Assembly: GCA_016219375.1 (NCBI GenBank)
Contig: JACRNC010000007.1
Location: 62,001 to 126,000, forward strand
Direction of reading: 5' to 3'
Source: Burkholderiales bacterium
Lineage (GTDB): Bacteria; Pseudomonadota; Gammaproteobacteria; Burkholderiales; Burkholderiaceae_C
DNA: 64,000 nt
Part shown: positions 41,887 to 50,282 of the stretch, in pieces
Position numbering within the stretch: position 1 is the stretch's first letter
Layout of the letters: every line of letters starts with the position of its first letter
Translations under genes and position numbers: made by a program
The notes under the pieces: model-generated
Seen by the model: the letters and a program-made list of their open reading frames with translations, nothing else
Database searches by the model: none
Told to the model about the DNA's origin: nothing

Positions 41887-43209
41887 ATGACCGCACACCA
41901 ACTGACGACCCGTCGCACCGCCGCACCTCGCGCCTCCCTCCTTCGCAAGCCCGCCGCTCTGGCGCTGGCCGCCTTCCTGTCCACCCTCGCCGGTGCCGCC
42001 TGCGCCGCCGGTGCCTCCACGCAGGACAACGACAACTACCGCCAGGCCCTCTACCTGCGCGAGACCGGCCAGCCCTATGCGGCCATCGAGTCGCTGGAGG
42101 CCCTGCTGGCTGCGAGCCCCACGCTCAACCGCGCCCGGCTGGAGCTGGCCGTCGCCTACTACCGCACGCTGGAGTTCACCAAGGCCCGCGCCCAGGTGCA
42201 GTCGGTGATCGACGACCCGCAGACGCCGGAGGCCGTGCGCCTGTCGGCCCTGTCCTTCCTGAAGAAGCTGGAAGTCGAGCAGGCCAGCCTGTTCGGCCAG
42301 CCGCACCGCCTGGACGCATCGGTGTCGCTGGGCCTGCTCTATGACGACAACGTCACCGCCGGCCCGACCAACGCCCTGCTGCCCAACGGCCTGGTGCTGA
42401 CCCCCGGCAGCCTCAAGGACGGCGACTGGGGCGCAGTGGCCCAGGGCTCGCTCACCCACACCTGGACGCGCAGCGCGCCGGTGCGCCTGGGCCAGTCCGG
42501 CGCCGGCCGCTTCTCCTGGGTGTCGCAGCTGGGCCTCTATCACAAGGCCTACAGCGACCTGGACGACTACAACCTGAGCGTGCTGACCCTGGCCACCGGC
42601 CCGGCGCTGCTGACCCAGGGCGGCGTGCGCGCCAATCTGAACCTGCAGGTGGACCAGCTGCGCCTGGGCGACGAGAACCTGGGCCGCTTCACGACGCTGT
42701 CGCCCTCGGTCGCGCTGCGCGTGGGCCAGGGCGAGCTGAGCATCGACGCCCAGTGGTCGCACCGCGACTTCGAGCGCAGCATCGACAGCGGCCGCAGCGG
42801 CTACTACCGCGCGCTCAGCCTGAGCTACGGCCATGTGCTGGCCAATGGCCGGCTGGCTCTGCAGGGCGGCCTGACCGGCTTTGCCGAGGCTGCCGCGGCC
42901 GACCAGTACACCAACAACGGCATCGAGGCCTTCGCCGGCGCCCGCCTGCGTGCCTGGGACGGCGGCGACCTGTTCGCCCGCGCCGCCTGGCGCCAGGCCC
43001 GCTACGACGGCCTGGTGCCCACCTTCGACGAGGCCCGTCGCGAGATCGAGCGCCGCGCCGAGCTGGGCGCCAGCCACCTCTTCGCCGCCGGCCCGCTGGA
43101 CAAGTGGCAGCTCTCCGGCACCGTCACCTACATCCGCAACAGCGCCAACGTCGAGCTCTATACCTACGACCGCACGATCACCTCGATCACGCTGGGCCGC
43201 AGCTTCTGA
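41887..43209 (+). CDS. Slam-type outer-membrane protein (TPR plus beta-barrel; type XI secretion)
   Basis: A 440-residue precursor. A signal peptide (PAALALAAFLSTLAGAACAA) is followed by TPR-like helices (residues ~45-135: NYRQALYLRETGQPYAAIES, LLAASPTLNRARLELAVAYY). A C-terminal beta-barrel follows, with the motif LGLLYDDNVTAGP and alternating strands to the terminal phenylalanine (SITLGRSF). This TPR-barrel architecture is that of surface lipoprotein assembly modifiers (Slam, DUF560), which move client proteins across the outer membrane. ATG 41887 has a GGAG site six bases upstream; a GTG at 41866 is less likely. The next gene looks like its client. No biochemical specificity can be read. 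Confidence 0.82.
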   Translation: MTAHQLTTRRTAAPRASLLRKPAALALAAFLSTLAGAACAAGASTQDNDNYRQALYLRETGQPYAAIESLEALLAASPTLNRARLELAVAYYRTLEFTKARAQVQSVIDDPQTPEAVRLSALSFLKKLEVEQASLFGQPHRLDASVSLGLLYDDNVTAGPTNALLPNGLVLTPGSLKDGDWGAVAQGSLTHTWTRSAPVRLGQSGAGRFSWVSQLGLYHKAYSDLDDYNLSVLTLATGPALLTQGGVRANLNLQVDQLRLGDENLGRFTTLSPSVALRVGQGELSIDAQWSHRDFERSIDSGRSGYYRALSLSYGHVLANGRLALQGGLTGFAEAAAADQYTNNGIEAFAGARLRAWDGGDLFARAAWRQARYDGLVPTFDEARREIERRAELGASHLFAAGPLDKWQLSGTVTYIRNSANVELYTYDRTITSITLGRSF

Positions 43210-43259
43210 CCGGCCAGCGGCGCTGCCGGCCGCAACCATCCTCTCAACAGGAGACCGCC

Positions 43260-44342
43260 ATGAACCGCTCCATCCGCTTCCTTCCCCGCCGCGCCACCGC
43301 GCTGGCCGCGGCCCTGCTGGGCTGCTGGGGTGCGGCGCAGGCCGCCGCCACCGCCGAGCAGCTCGGTGCCGTCAAGCTCTACGGCGACACCACCATCGCC
43401 CAGGACCGCGTGGACCGCTGGGGGCCGTGGGAAGAGTTCGAGCCGCCGGCGGCCGGCCCGCTGGGCTACACCGCGGCCAATCTGCAGTTCCAGCGCGAGG
43501 CCTACCGGCCGCTGGCCACCCCGGAAGACCAGCCGCAGCCGCCCCAGCCGCCTGAAGTGACCGCGCTGCTGTGCGCCGCGGGCAGCCTGTGCGGCTATGG
43601 TCTGCAGGGCGTCATCAGCCGTCCGTCCAACGAGGAAGTCAGCGAAGCCGCGGTGGTGGCCTCGACCACGCTGCATCTCATCACCCTGGAGCGCGGCGTC
43701 GTGGAGAACGATGACGGCTCGCCCGCCACGCCTCGCCTGGCCATCCGCCTGGATCAGCTGCCGCAGGGCGTCTCCGAGACCGGCTCGCTGCTCGCGGTGC
43801 TCAATGGCGCGAACGAGACCTTCTATGGCTCGGCCGACTACAAGACGCAGGCGCTGCTGGTGCTGCCCGCCGAGGACGCCGACCATGTGACCGACGACCT
43901 GAACTTCTTCCTGTCCTCCTATGTCGAGGGCAGCGAGGGCTCGACCCAGCGTCAGCTGGTGGGCGTGGTGGGCCGGGTCACCAGCACGTCTGACATGGAC
44001 GCGCTGCGCATCGAAGGGCAGCAGGCCACCTACCGCGGCTGGGACTACCACCAGCAAAGCGGGCAGATGGGCAGCGTCGCCATCGACGTGAACTTCGGCA
44101 GCGGCACCTTCAGCTATGCCACCGAAGGTGGCGTGCAGAGCTACCAGGCCCAGGGCGTGATCCGCGGCTCCGGCTACGTCGCCACGTCCTTCAACACGGC
44201 CAACACCAGCGGCACGCTGCAGGGCAACTTCATCGGCTCCAATGCCGCCGGCACCGTGGGCGGCGCCAGCGTGACGCAGAACGGTGTGACGGCCAATACG
44301 GTGCACGTCACCCGCCGGGTGTTCGAGGAAGTGCCGCGCTGA
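43260..44342 (+). CDS. Putative Slam-dependent surface or secreted protein with TbpB-like C-terminal barrel
   Basis: A 360-residue exported protein starting 50 bp after the Slam-type gene, with an AGGAG site seven bases before its ATG. The signal peptide ends ALLGCWGAAQAAA: LLGC is a possible weak lipobox and AQA a possible signal-peptidase-I site, so it may be lipidated or soluble. The middle has no recognised domain but holds a CAAGSLC pair. The last ~80 residues contain the strand pattern GSGTFSYATEGGVQSYQ and GTLQGNFIGSNAAGTVGG. The latter matches the LxGxFxGxNAxxxGG motif of TbpB-like barrels found in Slam clients. Ligand unknown. Confidence 0.72.
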   Translation: MNRSIRFLPRRATALAAALLGCWGAAQAAATAEQLGAVKLYGDTTIAQDRVDRWGPWEEFEPPAAGPLGYTAANLQFQREAYRPLATPEDQPQPPQPPEVTALLCAAGSLCGYGLQGVISRPSNEEVSEAAVVASTTLHLITLERGVVENDDGSPATPRLAIRLDQLPQGVSETGSLLAVLNGANETFYGSADYKTQALLVLPAEDADHVTDDLNFFLSSYVEGSEGSTQRQLVGVVGRVTSTSDMDALRIEGQQATYRGWDYHQQSGQMGSVAIDVNFGSGTFSYATEGGVQSYQAQGVIRGSGYVATSFNTANTSGTLQGNFIGSNAAGTVGGASVTQNGVTANTVHVTRRVFEEVPR

Positions 44343-44420
44343 CGTGCAAGGCAGGCCGGGCGGCCTGCCTGGTTCCTCAGGCCCTCAGGGCCACGGGCCA
44401 AGCGGCCCGCACAGCAAAAA

Positions 44421-44446
44421 GGCCGGGCAGATGCCCGGCCTTTTCT
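44421..44446. terminator. Bidirectional terminator between the Slam-type operon and pntB
   Basis: GGCCGGGC (44421-44428) pairs with GCCCGGCC (44433-44440) around AGAT. TTTTCTCTTTTT follows on the plus strand and AAAAA precedes it, giving a T tract on the minus strand too. It can end both the 43260-44342 transcript and the pnt transcript. A second stem, GGCAGGCC/GGCCTGCC at about 44348-44367, precedes it. Confidence 0.9.
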
Positions 44447-44478
44447 CTTTTTGCTTGTGTGGTGTGCCGCCCGCCCGC

Positions 44479-45918
44479 TCACTCCACGGCCTTGACCATG
44501 TCCTCGACCACCTTCTTGGCGTCGCCGAAGACCATCATGGTCTTGTCCATGTAGAAGAGCTCGTTGTCCAGGCCGGCGTAGCCCGCGGCCATCGAGCGCT
44601 TGTTGACGATCACCGTCTTGGCCTTGTAGGCCTCCAGGATGGGCATGCCGTAGATCGGGCTGCCCTTGACGTGCGCCGCCGGGTTCACCACGTCGTTGGC
44701 GCCCAGGATGATGGCCACGTCGGCCTGGCCGAACTCGGCGTTGATGTCTTCCATCTCGAAGACCTGGTCGTAGGGCACCTCGGCCTCGGCCAGCAACACG
44801 TTCATGTGCCCTGGCATGCGGCCGGCCACCGGGTGGATGGCGTACTTGACGCTGATGCCCTTCTCGGTGAGCTTGGCTGCCAGCTCCTTGACCGCGTGCT
44901 GGGCACGGGCCACCGCCAGGCCGTAGCCGGGGACGATGATCACGCTCTCGGCATTGCCCATGATGAAGGCCGCGTCATCGGCCGAGCCGCTCTTCACGCT
45001 GCGCTGCTGCTGCGCGCCCCCGGCGGCCGCCGTGGCGTCGCCGCCGAAGCCGCCCAGGATCACGTTGAAGAACGAGCGGTTCATCGCCTTGCACATGATG
45101 TAGCTCAGGATGGCGCCCGAGGAGCCCACCAGCGAGCCGGCGATGATCAGCATGGAGTTGTTCAGCGAGAAGCCGATGCCCGCCGCCGCCCAGCCGGAAT
45201 AGCTGTTGAGCATGGACACCACCACCGGCATGTCGGCGCCGCCGATCGGGATGATGATCAGCACGCCCAGGATGAAGCTGAGGACCAGCATGGCGAAGAA
45301 CGCCGGCCAGCTCTCGGTCATCATGAACACCAGGCCCAGGCCCACGGTGGCCAGGCCCAGCACCAGGTTCAGCAGGTGCTGGCCGGGGAAGACCACCGGC
45401 GCGCCCTGGAACAGGCGGAACTTGTACTTGCCGCTGAGCTTGCCGAAGGCGATGACCGAGCCGCTGAAGGTGATCGCGCCGATGGCCGCACCCAGGAAGA
45501 GCTCCAGGCGGTTGCCGGTGGGGATGGGATCACCGGCCGCCGGCACGAGCTGGAAGGCATAGGGCTCGGCGACGACCGAGACGGCGATGAACACCGCGGC
45601 CAGGCCGATCATGCTGTGCATGAAGGCGACCAGCTCGGGCATCTTGGTCATCTCGACGCGCTTGGCCATCACGGCGCCGGCGCCGCCGCCGATCACCAGG
45701 CCGGCCAGCACATAGCCCAGGCCCGCGCCGAAGCTCACGCCCATCACCTGCGCCTGGGTGTGGATCAGGCCGATGGTGGTGAGCACGGCGATGGTCATGC
45801 CGACCATGCCGAAGAAGTTGCCGCGGATGGAGGTCGTCGGATGGCTCAGGCCCTTGAGCGCCTGGATGAAGCAGACCGAGGCGACCAGATACAGCAGGGT
45901 GATGAGGTTCAGGCTCAT
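44479..45918 (-). CDS. pntB: NAD(P) transhydrogenase beta subunit
   Basis: The 479-residue membrane subunit of the proton-translocating transhydrogenase. About eight N-terminal helices (LNLITLLYLVASVCFIQALK, YVLAGLVIGGGAGAVMAKRV) are followed by a soluble NADP(H)-binding domain III with IIVPGYGLAVARAQHAV near 320 and ILGANDVVNPAA near 405. It couples hydride transfer between NADH and NADP+ to proton entry, supplying NADPH. The start abuts the stop of the upstream TM subunit gene. Confidence 0.97.
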   Translation of the reverse strand: MSLNLITLLYLVASVCFIQALKGLSHPTTSIRGNFFGMVGMTIAVLTTIGLIHTQAQVMGVSFGAGLGYVLAGLVIGGGAGAVMAKRVEMTKMPELVAFMHSMIGLAAVFIAVSVVAEPYAFQLVPAAGDPIPTGNRLELFLGAAIGAITFSGSVIAFGKLSGKYKFRLFQGAPVVFPGQHLLNLVLGLATVGLGLVFMMTESWPAFFAMLVLSFILGVLIIIPIGGADMPVVVSMLNSYSGWAAAGIGFSLNNSMLIIAGSLVGSSGAILSYIMCKAMNRSFFNVILGGFGGDATAAAGGAQQQRSVKSGSADDAAFIMGNAESVIIVPGYGLAVARAQHAVKELAAKLTEKGISVKYAIHPVAGRMPGHMNVLLAEAEVPYDQVFEMEDINAEFGQADVAIILGANDVVNPAAHVKGSPIYGMPILEAYKAKTVIVNKRSMAAGYAGLDNELFYMDKTMMVFGDAKKVVEDMVKAVE

Positions 45919-46227
45919 TTACTTGGCTCCCGCCTTCTTGTCCTTCTTTTTGAACATCTCCAGCATGCGTCGCGTGACCAGGAAGCCACCGAAGACGTTG
46001 ACCGCGGCAAGGGCCACGGCCAGCACGCCCATGAGCTTGCCCAGCGGCGTGACCGTGAGGGCCGCGGCCAGCATGGCGCCGACGATGACGATGGCCGAGA
46101 CGGCGTTGGTCACGGCCATCAGCGGGGTGTGCAGGGCGGGCGTCACGTTCCAGACCACGTGGTAGCCGACATAGATGGTCAGCACGAAGATGGTCAGGTT
46201 GATGACGACGTGGGATACGGCTTCCAT
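45919..46227 (-). CDS. pntAB: NAD(P) transhydrogenase alpha subunit, membrane part
   Basis: A 102-residue protein with three to four helices (INLTIFVLTIYVGYHVVWNV; TPLMAVTNAVSAIVIVGAM). It ends in a basic tail KKKDKKAGAK. In two-part alpha subunits this gene encodes the membrane segment that in E. coli is fused to PntA. The APALHTPLMAVTNAVSAI-type segment, read here as PALHTPLMAVTNAV, is conserved in the family. It directly precedes pntB without a gap, but is separated from the soluble alpha gene by panD. Confidence 0.95.
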   Translation of the reverse strand: MEAVSHVVINLTIFVLTIYVGYHVVWNVTPALHTPLMAVTNAVSAIVIVGAMLAAALTVTPLGKLMGVLAVALAAVNVFGGFLVTRRMLEMFKKKDKKAGAK

Positions 46228-46320
46228 GGGGGCCTCCTCGGTCTCAGATGCGTTGTGATCGGGCGCGGGCCAGGCGGCCCGCGGGCGCGGCGGATTGCCG
46301 CGCGGCGTGCAGCAAGCCGC

Positions 46321-46683
46321 TCAGAGCTTGCGCACCTCTTTCACCCGGTTGTTGTCGTCCACCAGCACGATGCTGGGCTTGTAGCTGGCGGCTTCTTCCT
46401 CGGTCATCGGCGCGTAGGTGCAGATAATCAGCAGGTCGCCCACGTGGGCGCGGCGCGCGGCGGCGCCGTTGAGCGAGATGGCGCCCGAGCCCCGGGCGGC
46501 CTTGATGATGTAGGTGGAGAAGCGCTCGCCGTTGTTGATGTTGTAGAGCTCGATGCGCTCGTACTCGCGCATGTTGGCGGCGTCCAGCAGGTCTTCGTCG
46601 ATGCCGCACGAGCCCTCGTAGGTGAGGTCGGCCTCGGTGACGGTGGCACGGTGCAGCTTGGCACGAAGCATGACGCGGGTCAT
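46321..46683 (-). CDS. panD: Aspartate 1-decarboxylase
   Basis: Pyruvoyl-dependent enzyme producing beta-alanine for pantothenate and CoA. The 120 residues carry the self-cleavage site in [14 protein letters not shown] near residue 25, where Ser25 becomes the pyruvoyl group after Gly24-Ser25 cleavage. [14 protein letters not shown] and [19 protein letters not shown] are also typical. It lies between the soluble and membrane alpha-subunit genes of the transhydrogenase, 18 bp after the former and 93 bp before the latter, an unusual position. Confidence 0.97.
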   Translation of the reverse strand: MTRVMLRAKLHRATVTEADLTYEGSCGIDEDLLDAANMREYERIELYNINNGERFSTYIIKAARGSGAISLNGAAARRAHVGDLLIICTYAPMTEEEAASYKPSIVLVDDNNRVKEVRKL

Positions 46684-46701
46684 GGGTACTCCAGGGGCGG
46701 G

Positions 46702-47817
46702 TCAGGCGCGCAGCAGCTGTCCGTCGCGACACATCAGGCAGGCCTTGACGATGTCGTCTTCGAGGTCGACGTGCAGCGCGCCTTCCTTGTTGATGATGAG
46801 CTTGAGGAAGTCGAGCACGTTGCGCGCGTAGAGCGCCGACGCGTCGGCGGCGACGAGCGCCGGCAGGTTCGTTTCGCCGACCAGCGTGACGCCGTGGCGC
46901 ACGACTGTCTTGCCGGCTTCGGTGAGCGGGCAGTTGCCGCCTTGCGCCGCAGCCAGGTCGACGATGACCGAGCCGGGCTTCATGCTCTTGACCATGTCTT
47001 CGGTCACGAGCACGGGGGCGGCGCGGCCGGGGATGAGGGCGGTGGTGATGACGACGTCGGCCTGGGCCACGCGCTTGGCCACCTCGATCTTCTGCCGGTC
47101 CAGCCAGCTCTGCGGCATCGGGCGGGCATAGCCCCCGACGCCTTCGGCGGCTTCCTTCTCCTCGGCCGTCTCGTAGGGCACGTCGATGAACTTGGCGCCC
47201 AGGGACTCCACCTGCTCCTTGACGGAAGGCCGCACGTCGGACGCCTCGATCACCGCGCCCAGGCGCTTTGCGGTGGCGATGGCCTGCAGGCCGGCCACGC
47301 CGACGCCGAGGATGACGACGCGCGCGGCCTTGACCGTGCCGGCGGCCGTCATCAGCATCGGGAAGATGCGCTGGTACTTGTCGGCGGCGATCATCACCGC
47401 CTTGTAGCCGGCCAAGTTGGCCTGCGAGGACAGCACGTCCATGCTCTGCGCGCGGGTGGTGCGCGGCGCGGCTTCCAGCGCGTAGGCGGTCAAGCCGGCG
47501 GCGGTGAGACGGCGCAGGCCGTCGGCATCGAACGGGTTGAGCATGCCGACCAGCGTGGCGCCCTGGCGCATCAGCGCCAGCTCGCTGTCCACCGGGGCGC
47601 GCACCTTGAGCACCAGGTCGCAGGCAAACGCCGAGGCGGTGTCGACGATCTCGGCACCCACGGCCGCAAAGGCGGCATCAGGCACGCTGGCGGTCACGCC
47701 GGCGCCGCTCTCCACGCGGACCGTGTGGCCCTGGGCGACGTACTTCTTGGCGGTTTCGGGCGTGACGGCGACACGGGTTTCGCCGATGGACGTCTCTCGC
47801 GGAACGCCGATGAGCAT
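46702..47817 (-). CDS. pntAA: NAD(P) transhydrogenase alpha subunit, soluble NAD-binding part
   Basis: A 371-residue soluble domain I. It shows LIGVPRETSIGETRVAVTPE at the N-terminus, VARVVILGVGVAGLQAIATA-type Rossmann segment (VVILGVGVAGLQAIATAKRL) near 168, and GSVIVDLAAAQGGNCPLTEA near 280. The ATG at 47817 has a strong GGAGGAG site five bases upstream. An open frame continues upstream but is unconserved. First gene of the pntAA-panD-pntAB-pntB set, all on the minus strand. Confidence 0.96.
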   Translation of the reverse strand: MLIGVPRETSIGETRVAVTPETAKKYVAQGHTVRVESGAGVTASVPDAAFAAVGAEIVDTASAFACDLVLKVRAPVDSELALMRQGATLVGMLNPFDADGLRRLTAAGLTAYALEAAPRTTRAQSMDVLSSQANLAGYKAVMIAADKYQRIFPMLMTAAGTVKAARVVILGVGVAGLQAIATAKRLGAVIEASDVRPSVKEQVESLGAKFIDVPYETAEEKEAAEGVGGYARPMPQSWLDRQKIEVAKRVAQADVVITTALIPGRAAPVLVTEDMVKSMKPGSVIVDLAAAQGGNCPLTEAGKTVVRHGVTLVGETNLPALVAADASALYARNVLDFLKLIINKEGALHVDLEDDIVKACLMCRDGQLLRA

Positions 47818-47947
47818 GCAGTCTCCTCCGAAGGCTGCTGGGGCAGCTTTGACAAACCCGCCAGCATACACCCCTTTAGAGGGTTCTCCCGGCCCTCGGG
47901 CGCGCGGCCGGCCAGCCGGCACAGGGCGCCGGGATAATGCGCACCCC

Positions 47948-48439
47948 ATGACGCCCCGCTGGAAACCCAACGTCACCGTGGCGGCCATCGTCGAGCGCGA
48001 CGGCCGCTACCTGCTGGTCGAGGAGCAGACCTCCGACGGCCTGCTGCTCAACAACCCCGCCGGCCACCTGGACCCGGGCGAGTCGCCGCTGCAGGCGGTG
48101 GTGCGCGAGGCGCGCGAGGAGACGGCCCGGGCGTTCACGCCGCAGGCCTTCCTGGGGGTGTACCTGTCGCGCTTTCGGCGCACGCGCACCGGCGAGGACG
48201 TGACCTACGTGCGGCTGGCCTTTGCCGGCAGCGTGGGCGAGCCCGACCCAGGGCAGGCGCTGGACACCGGCATCGTCGGCACGGTGTGGATGACGCTGGA
48301 GGAGGTGCGCGCCAGCCAGGTGCGCCACCGCAGCCCGCTGGTGCTGCGCTGCATCGAGGACCATGCCGCGGGTCGGCGGCTGCCGCTGGAGGCGGTGGCG
48401 ACCGATCCGAGCGTGTACTCGGAGCCGGTGACGCCCTGA
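47948..48439 (+). CDS. NUDIX hydrolase (NudJ-like)
   Basis: A 163-residue NUDIX protein. The NUDIX box is GHLDPGESPLQAVVREAREETA, spanning residues ~38-59, with the catalytic REAREETA helix. It is preceded by NVTVAAIVERDGRYLLVEEQ. Similarity in length and flanking motifs suggests the NudJ group of HMP-PP or nucleotide pyrophosphatases; in many betaproteobacteria such a gene precedes mnmA, as here. It diverges from pntAA with about 130 bp between starts. The exact substrate is not determined by sequence. Confidence 0.9.
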   Translation: MTPRWKPNVTVAAIVERDGRYLLVEEQTSDGLLLNNPAGHLDPGESPLQAVVREAREETARAFTPQAFLGVYLSRFRRTRTGEDVTYVRLAFAGSVGEPDPGQALDTGIVGTVWMTLEEVRASQVRHRSPLVLRCIEDHAAGRRLPLEAVATDPSVYSEPVTP

Positions 48440-48473
48440 TCCGCGCGCAAGGGCCGGACGGGGGCGGCAGGAA

Positions 48474-48507
48474 AAGGGGCGCCCACACAGGCGCCCCTTG
48501 TCTTTTT
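48474..48507 (+). terminator. Terminator between the NUDIX gene and mnmA
   Basis: AAGGGGCGCC (48474-48483) pairs perfectly with GGCGCCCCTT (48490-48499), followed by GTCTTTTT. It separates the NUDIX transcript from mnmA, whose start is about 65 bp further. Confidence 0.9.
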
Positions 48508-48570
48508 CGCTCGTCTGGCCTGGTGCGCCAGCGCCATCCCTGCTTGAGGGCATCCCCCTAGAATTTGGCG

Positions 48571-49701
48571 ATGGTCAGCAAGCAGCGCGTCGTCGTGGGT
48601 CTGTCCGGCGGCGTGGATTCGGCCGTCAGCGCGTGGCTGCTCAAGCAGCAGGGCCACGAGGTGGTCGGCATCTTCATGAAGAACTGGGAGGACGACGACG
48701 ACAGCGAGTACTGCTCGTCGCGCCAGGACTTCCTGGATGCCGCGTCGGTGGCCGACGTGATCGGCATCGAGATCGAGCATGTCAACTTCGCGGCCGAGTA
48801 CAAGGACCGAGTCTTCGCCGAGTTCCTGCGCGAGTACCAGGCCGGGCGCACGCCCAACCCGGACGTGCTGTGCAATGCCGAGATCAAGTTCAAGGCGTTC
48901 CTGGACCATGCCATGCGCCTGGGCGCGCAGAAGATCGCCACCGGCCACTACGCCCGGGTGCGGGCGGTGGCCGATGCGGCGCATGAAGGCGGCCAGCGCT
49001 TCGAGCTGCTCAAGGGGCTGGACCCGCTGAAGGACCAGAGCTACTTCCTGCACCGGCTGACCCAGTCGCAGCTGAGCAGGACGATGTTCCCGGTGGGCGA
49101 GCTGCCCAAGACCGAGGTGCGGCGCATCGCGGCCGAGATCGGCCTGCCCAATGCCAAGAAGAAGGATTCCACCGGCATCTGCTTCATCGGTGAGCGGCCG
49201 TTCCGCGAGTTCCTCAACCGCTATCTGTCCAACACGCCGGGGCCGATCCAGGACGACCGCGGCCGCAAGCTGGGCGAGCACGTGGGCCTGAGCTTCTACA
49301 CGCTGGGCCAGCGCAAGGGCATCGGCATCGGCGGCGTGAAGGACAAGAGCGCCCCGCGCGGTGGCGGCGAGCATGAGCCCTGGTTCGTGGCCCGCAAGGA
49401 CATCGAGCGCAACACGCTGTACGTGGTGCAGGGCCATGACCATCCCTGGCTGCACAGCCGCGCGCTGCGGGCCGATGACCTGAGCTGGGTGGCCGGCCAC
49501 GCGCCGCAGCCCGGTGCGCTGGCGGCCAAGACGCGCTACCGCCAGGCCGATGCGGCCTGCGAGCTGGAGGCGGTGGACGCAGGCGCCATGCGGCTGCGCT
49601 TTGCCGAGCCGCAATGGGCCGTGACGCCGGGGCAGTCTGCCGTGCTCTACGACGGCGAGGTCTGCCTGGGCGGCGGCGTGATCGCGGAGGCGCTGGATTG
49701 A
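48571..49701 (+). CDS. mnmA: tRNA-specific 2-thiouridylase
   Basis: Adds sulfur to U34 of tRNA-Lys, -Glu and -Gln. The 376 residues have the PP-loop [20 protein letters not shown] at the N-terminus, [19 protein letters not shown] with the first catalytic cysteine near residue 100, and [17 protein letters not shown] with the second near 203. The ATG at 48571 is preferred to a TTG two codons earlier. It overlaps the following PIN gene by four bases if that gene starts at the TTG at 49698. Confidence 0.96.
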   Translation: MVSKQRVVVGLSGGVDSAVSAWLLKQQGHEVVGIFMKNWEDDDDSEYCSSRQDFLDAASVADVIGIEIEHVNFAAEYKDRVFAEFLREYQAGRTPNPDVLCNAEIKFKAFLDHAMRLGAQKIATGHYARVRAVADAAHEGGQRFELLKGLDPLKDQSYFLHRLTQSQLSRTMFPVGELPKTEVRRIAAEIGLPNAKKKDSTGICFIGERPFREFLNRYLSNTPGPIQDDRGRKLGEHVGLSFYTLGQRKGIGIGGVKDKSAPRGGGEHEPWFVARKDIERNTLYVVQGHDHPWLHSRALRADDLSWVAGHAPQPGALAAKTRYRQADAACELEAVDAGAMRLRFAEPQWAVTPGQSAVLYDGEVCLGGGVIAEALD

Positions 49702-50282
49702 GCGCGGGGCGGCCGGGCGAGGCGGCGCTCATCGCCGGCGCCAGCGAGCGCGCGGCGGGTGCCGGGCCTCATCTCACGCCGGGGACGTCGGCCCCGCCGG
49801 CCGGCCTGGCTTGCGACCTGCCGTTGATCGTGCTGGACACCAACGCCCTGCTGGACTGGGTGGTGTTCCGCGACCCGGTGGCCGCGCCCTTGGAGACGGC
49901 CCTGCGCGCCGGCCGCCTGCGCTGGATTGCCAGCGCGGCGATGGCGACCGAATGGCATCACGTCTGGCCGCGCAGTGTCTTCGCGCGTTGGCAGCCCGAT
50001 GCGGCCCGCACGCAGGCGGTGTTCGAGCAGGCCCATCTGGTGCCCGAGCCGCCGCGCGGCCCGCTGCGCTGCAAGGACCCGGATGACCAGGTCTTCATCG
50101 ACCTGGCGCTGCAGCACCGCGCGCGCTGGCTGATCAGCAAGGACGCGGCGCTGCTCAAGCTGGCACGGCGGGCGCGGCTGCTGGGCGTGGAGGTGATGAC
50201 CTTCACCGCCTGGGCCGCGCGCCTGTCGGCGGCCGATGCCGCTGCGGCCACGGGCGAGCCGATTGCCGAGGCGGCCGCATGA
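49698..50282 (+). CDS. PIN-domain protein (putative toxin-type RNase)
   Basis: A ~194-residue protein whose PIN domain begins at [20 protein letters not shown]. The acidic residues typical of the metal site are visible: Asp in VLDTN, Glu in MATEWHHVW, Asp in [14 protein letters not shown] and Asp in [13 protein letters not shown]. It fits the COG1569-type putative toxin family. The start is uncertain: a TTG at 49698 overlaps the mnmA stop, and there is no later strong start before the domain. Its stop overlaps the next gene (ATGA). No antitoxin gene adjoins it, so a housekeeping RNase role is as possible as a toxin. Confidence 0.8.
   Translation: MSAGRPGEAALIAGASERAAGAGPHLTPGTSAPPAGLACDLPLIVLDTNALLDWVVFRDPVAAPLETALRAGRLRWIASAAMATEWHHVWPRSVFARWQPDAARTQAVFEQAHLVPEPPRGPLRCKDPDDQVFIDLALQHRARWLISKDAALLKLARRARLLGVEVMTFTAWAARLSAADAAAATGEPIAEAAA

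Noticed and set aside
49614-49697. Upstream ATG start for the PIN gene inside mnmA
   Set aside because: It would overlap mnmA by 88 bp and add residues with no similarity to PIN proteins. A TTG at the mnmA stop gives the four-base overlap seen with the next gene.
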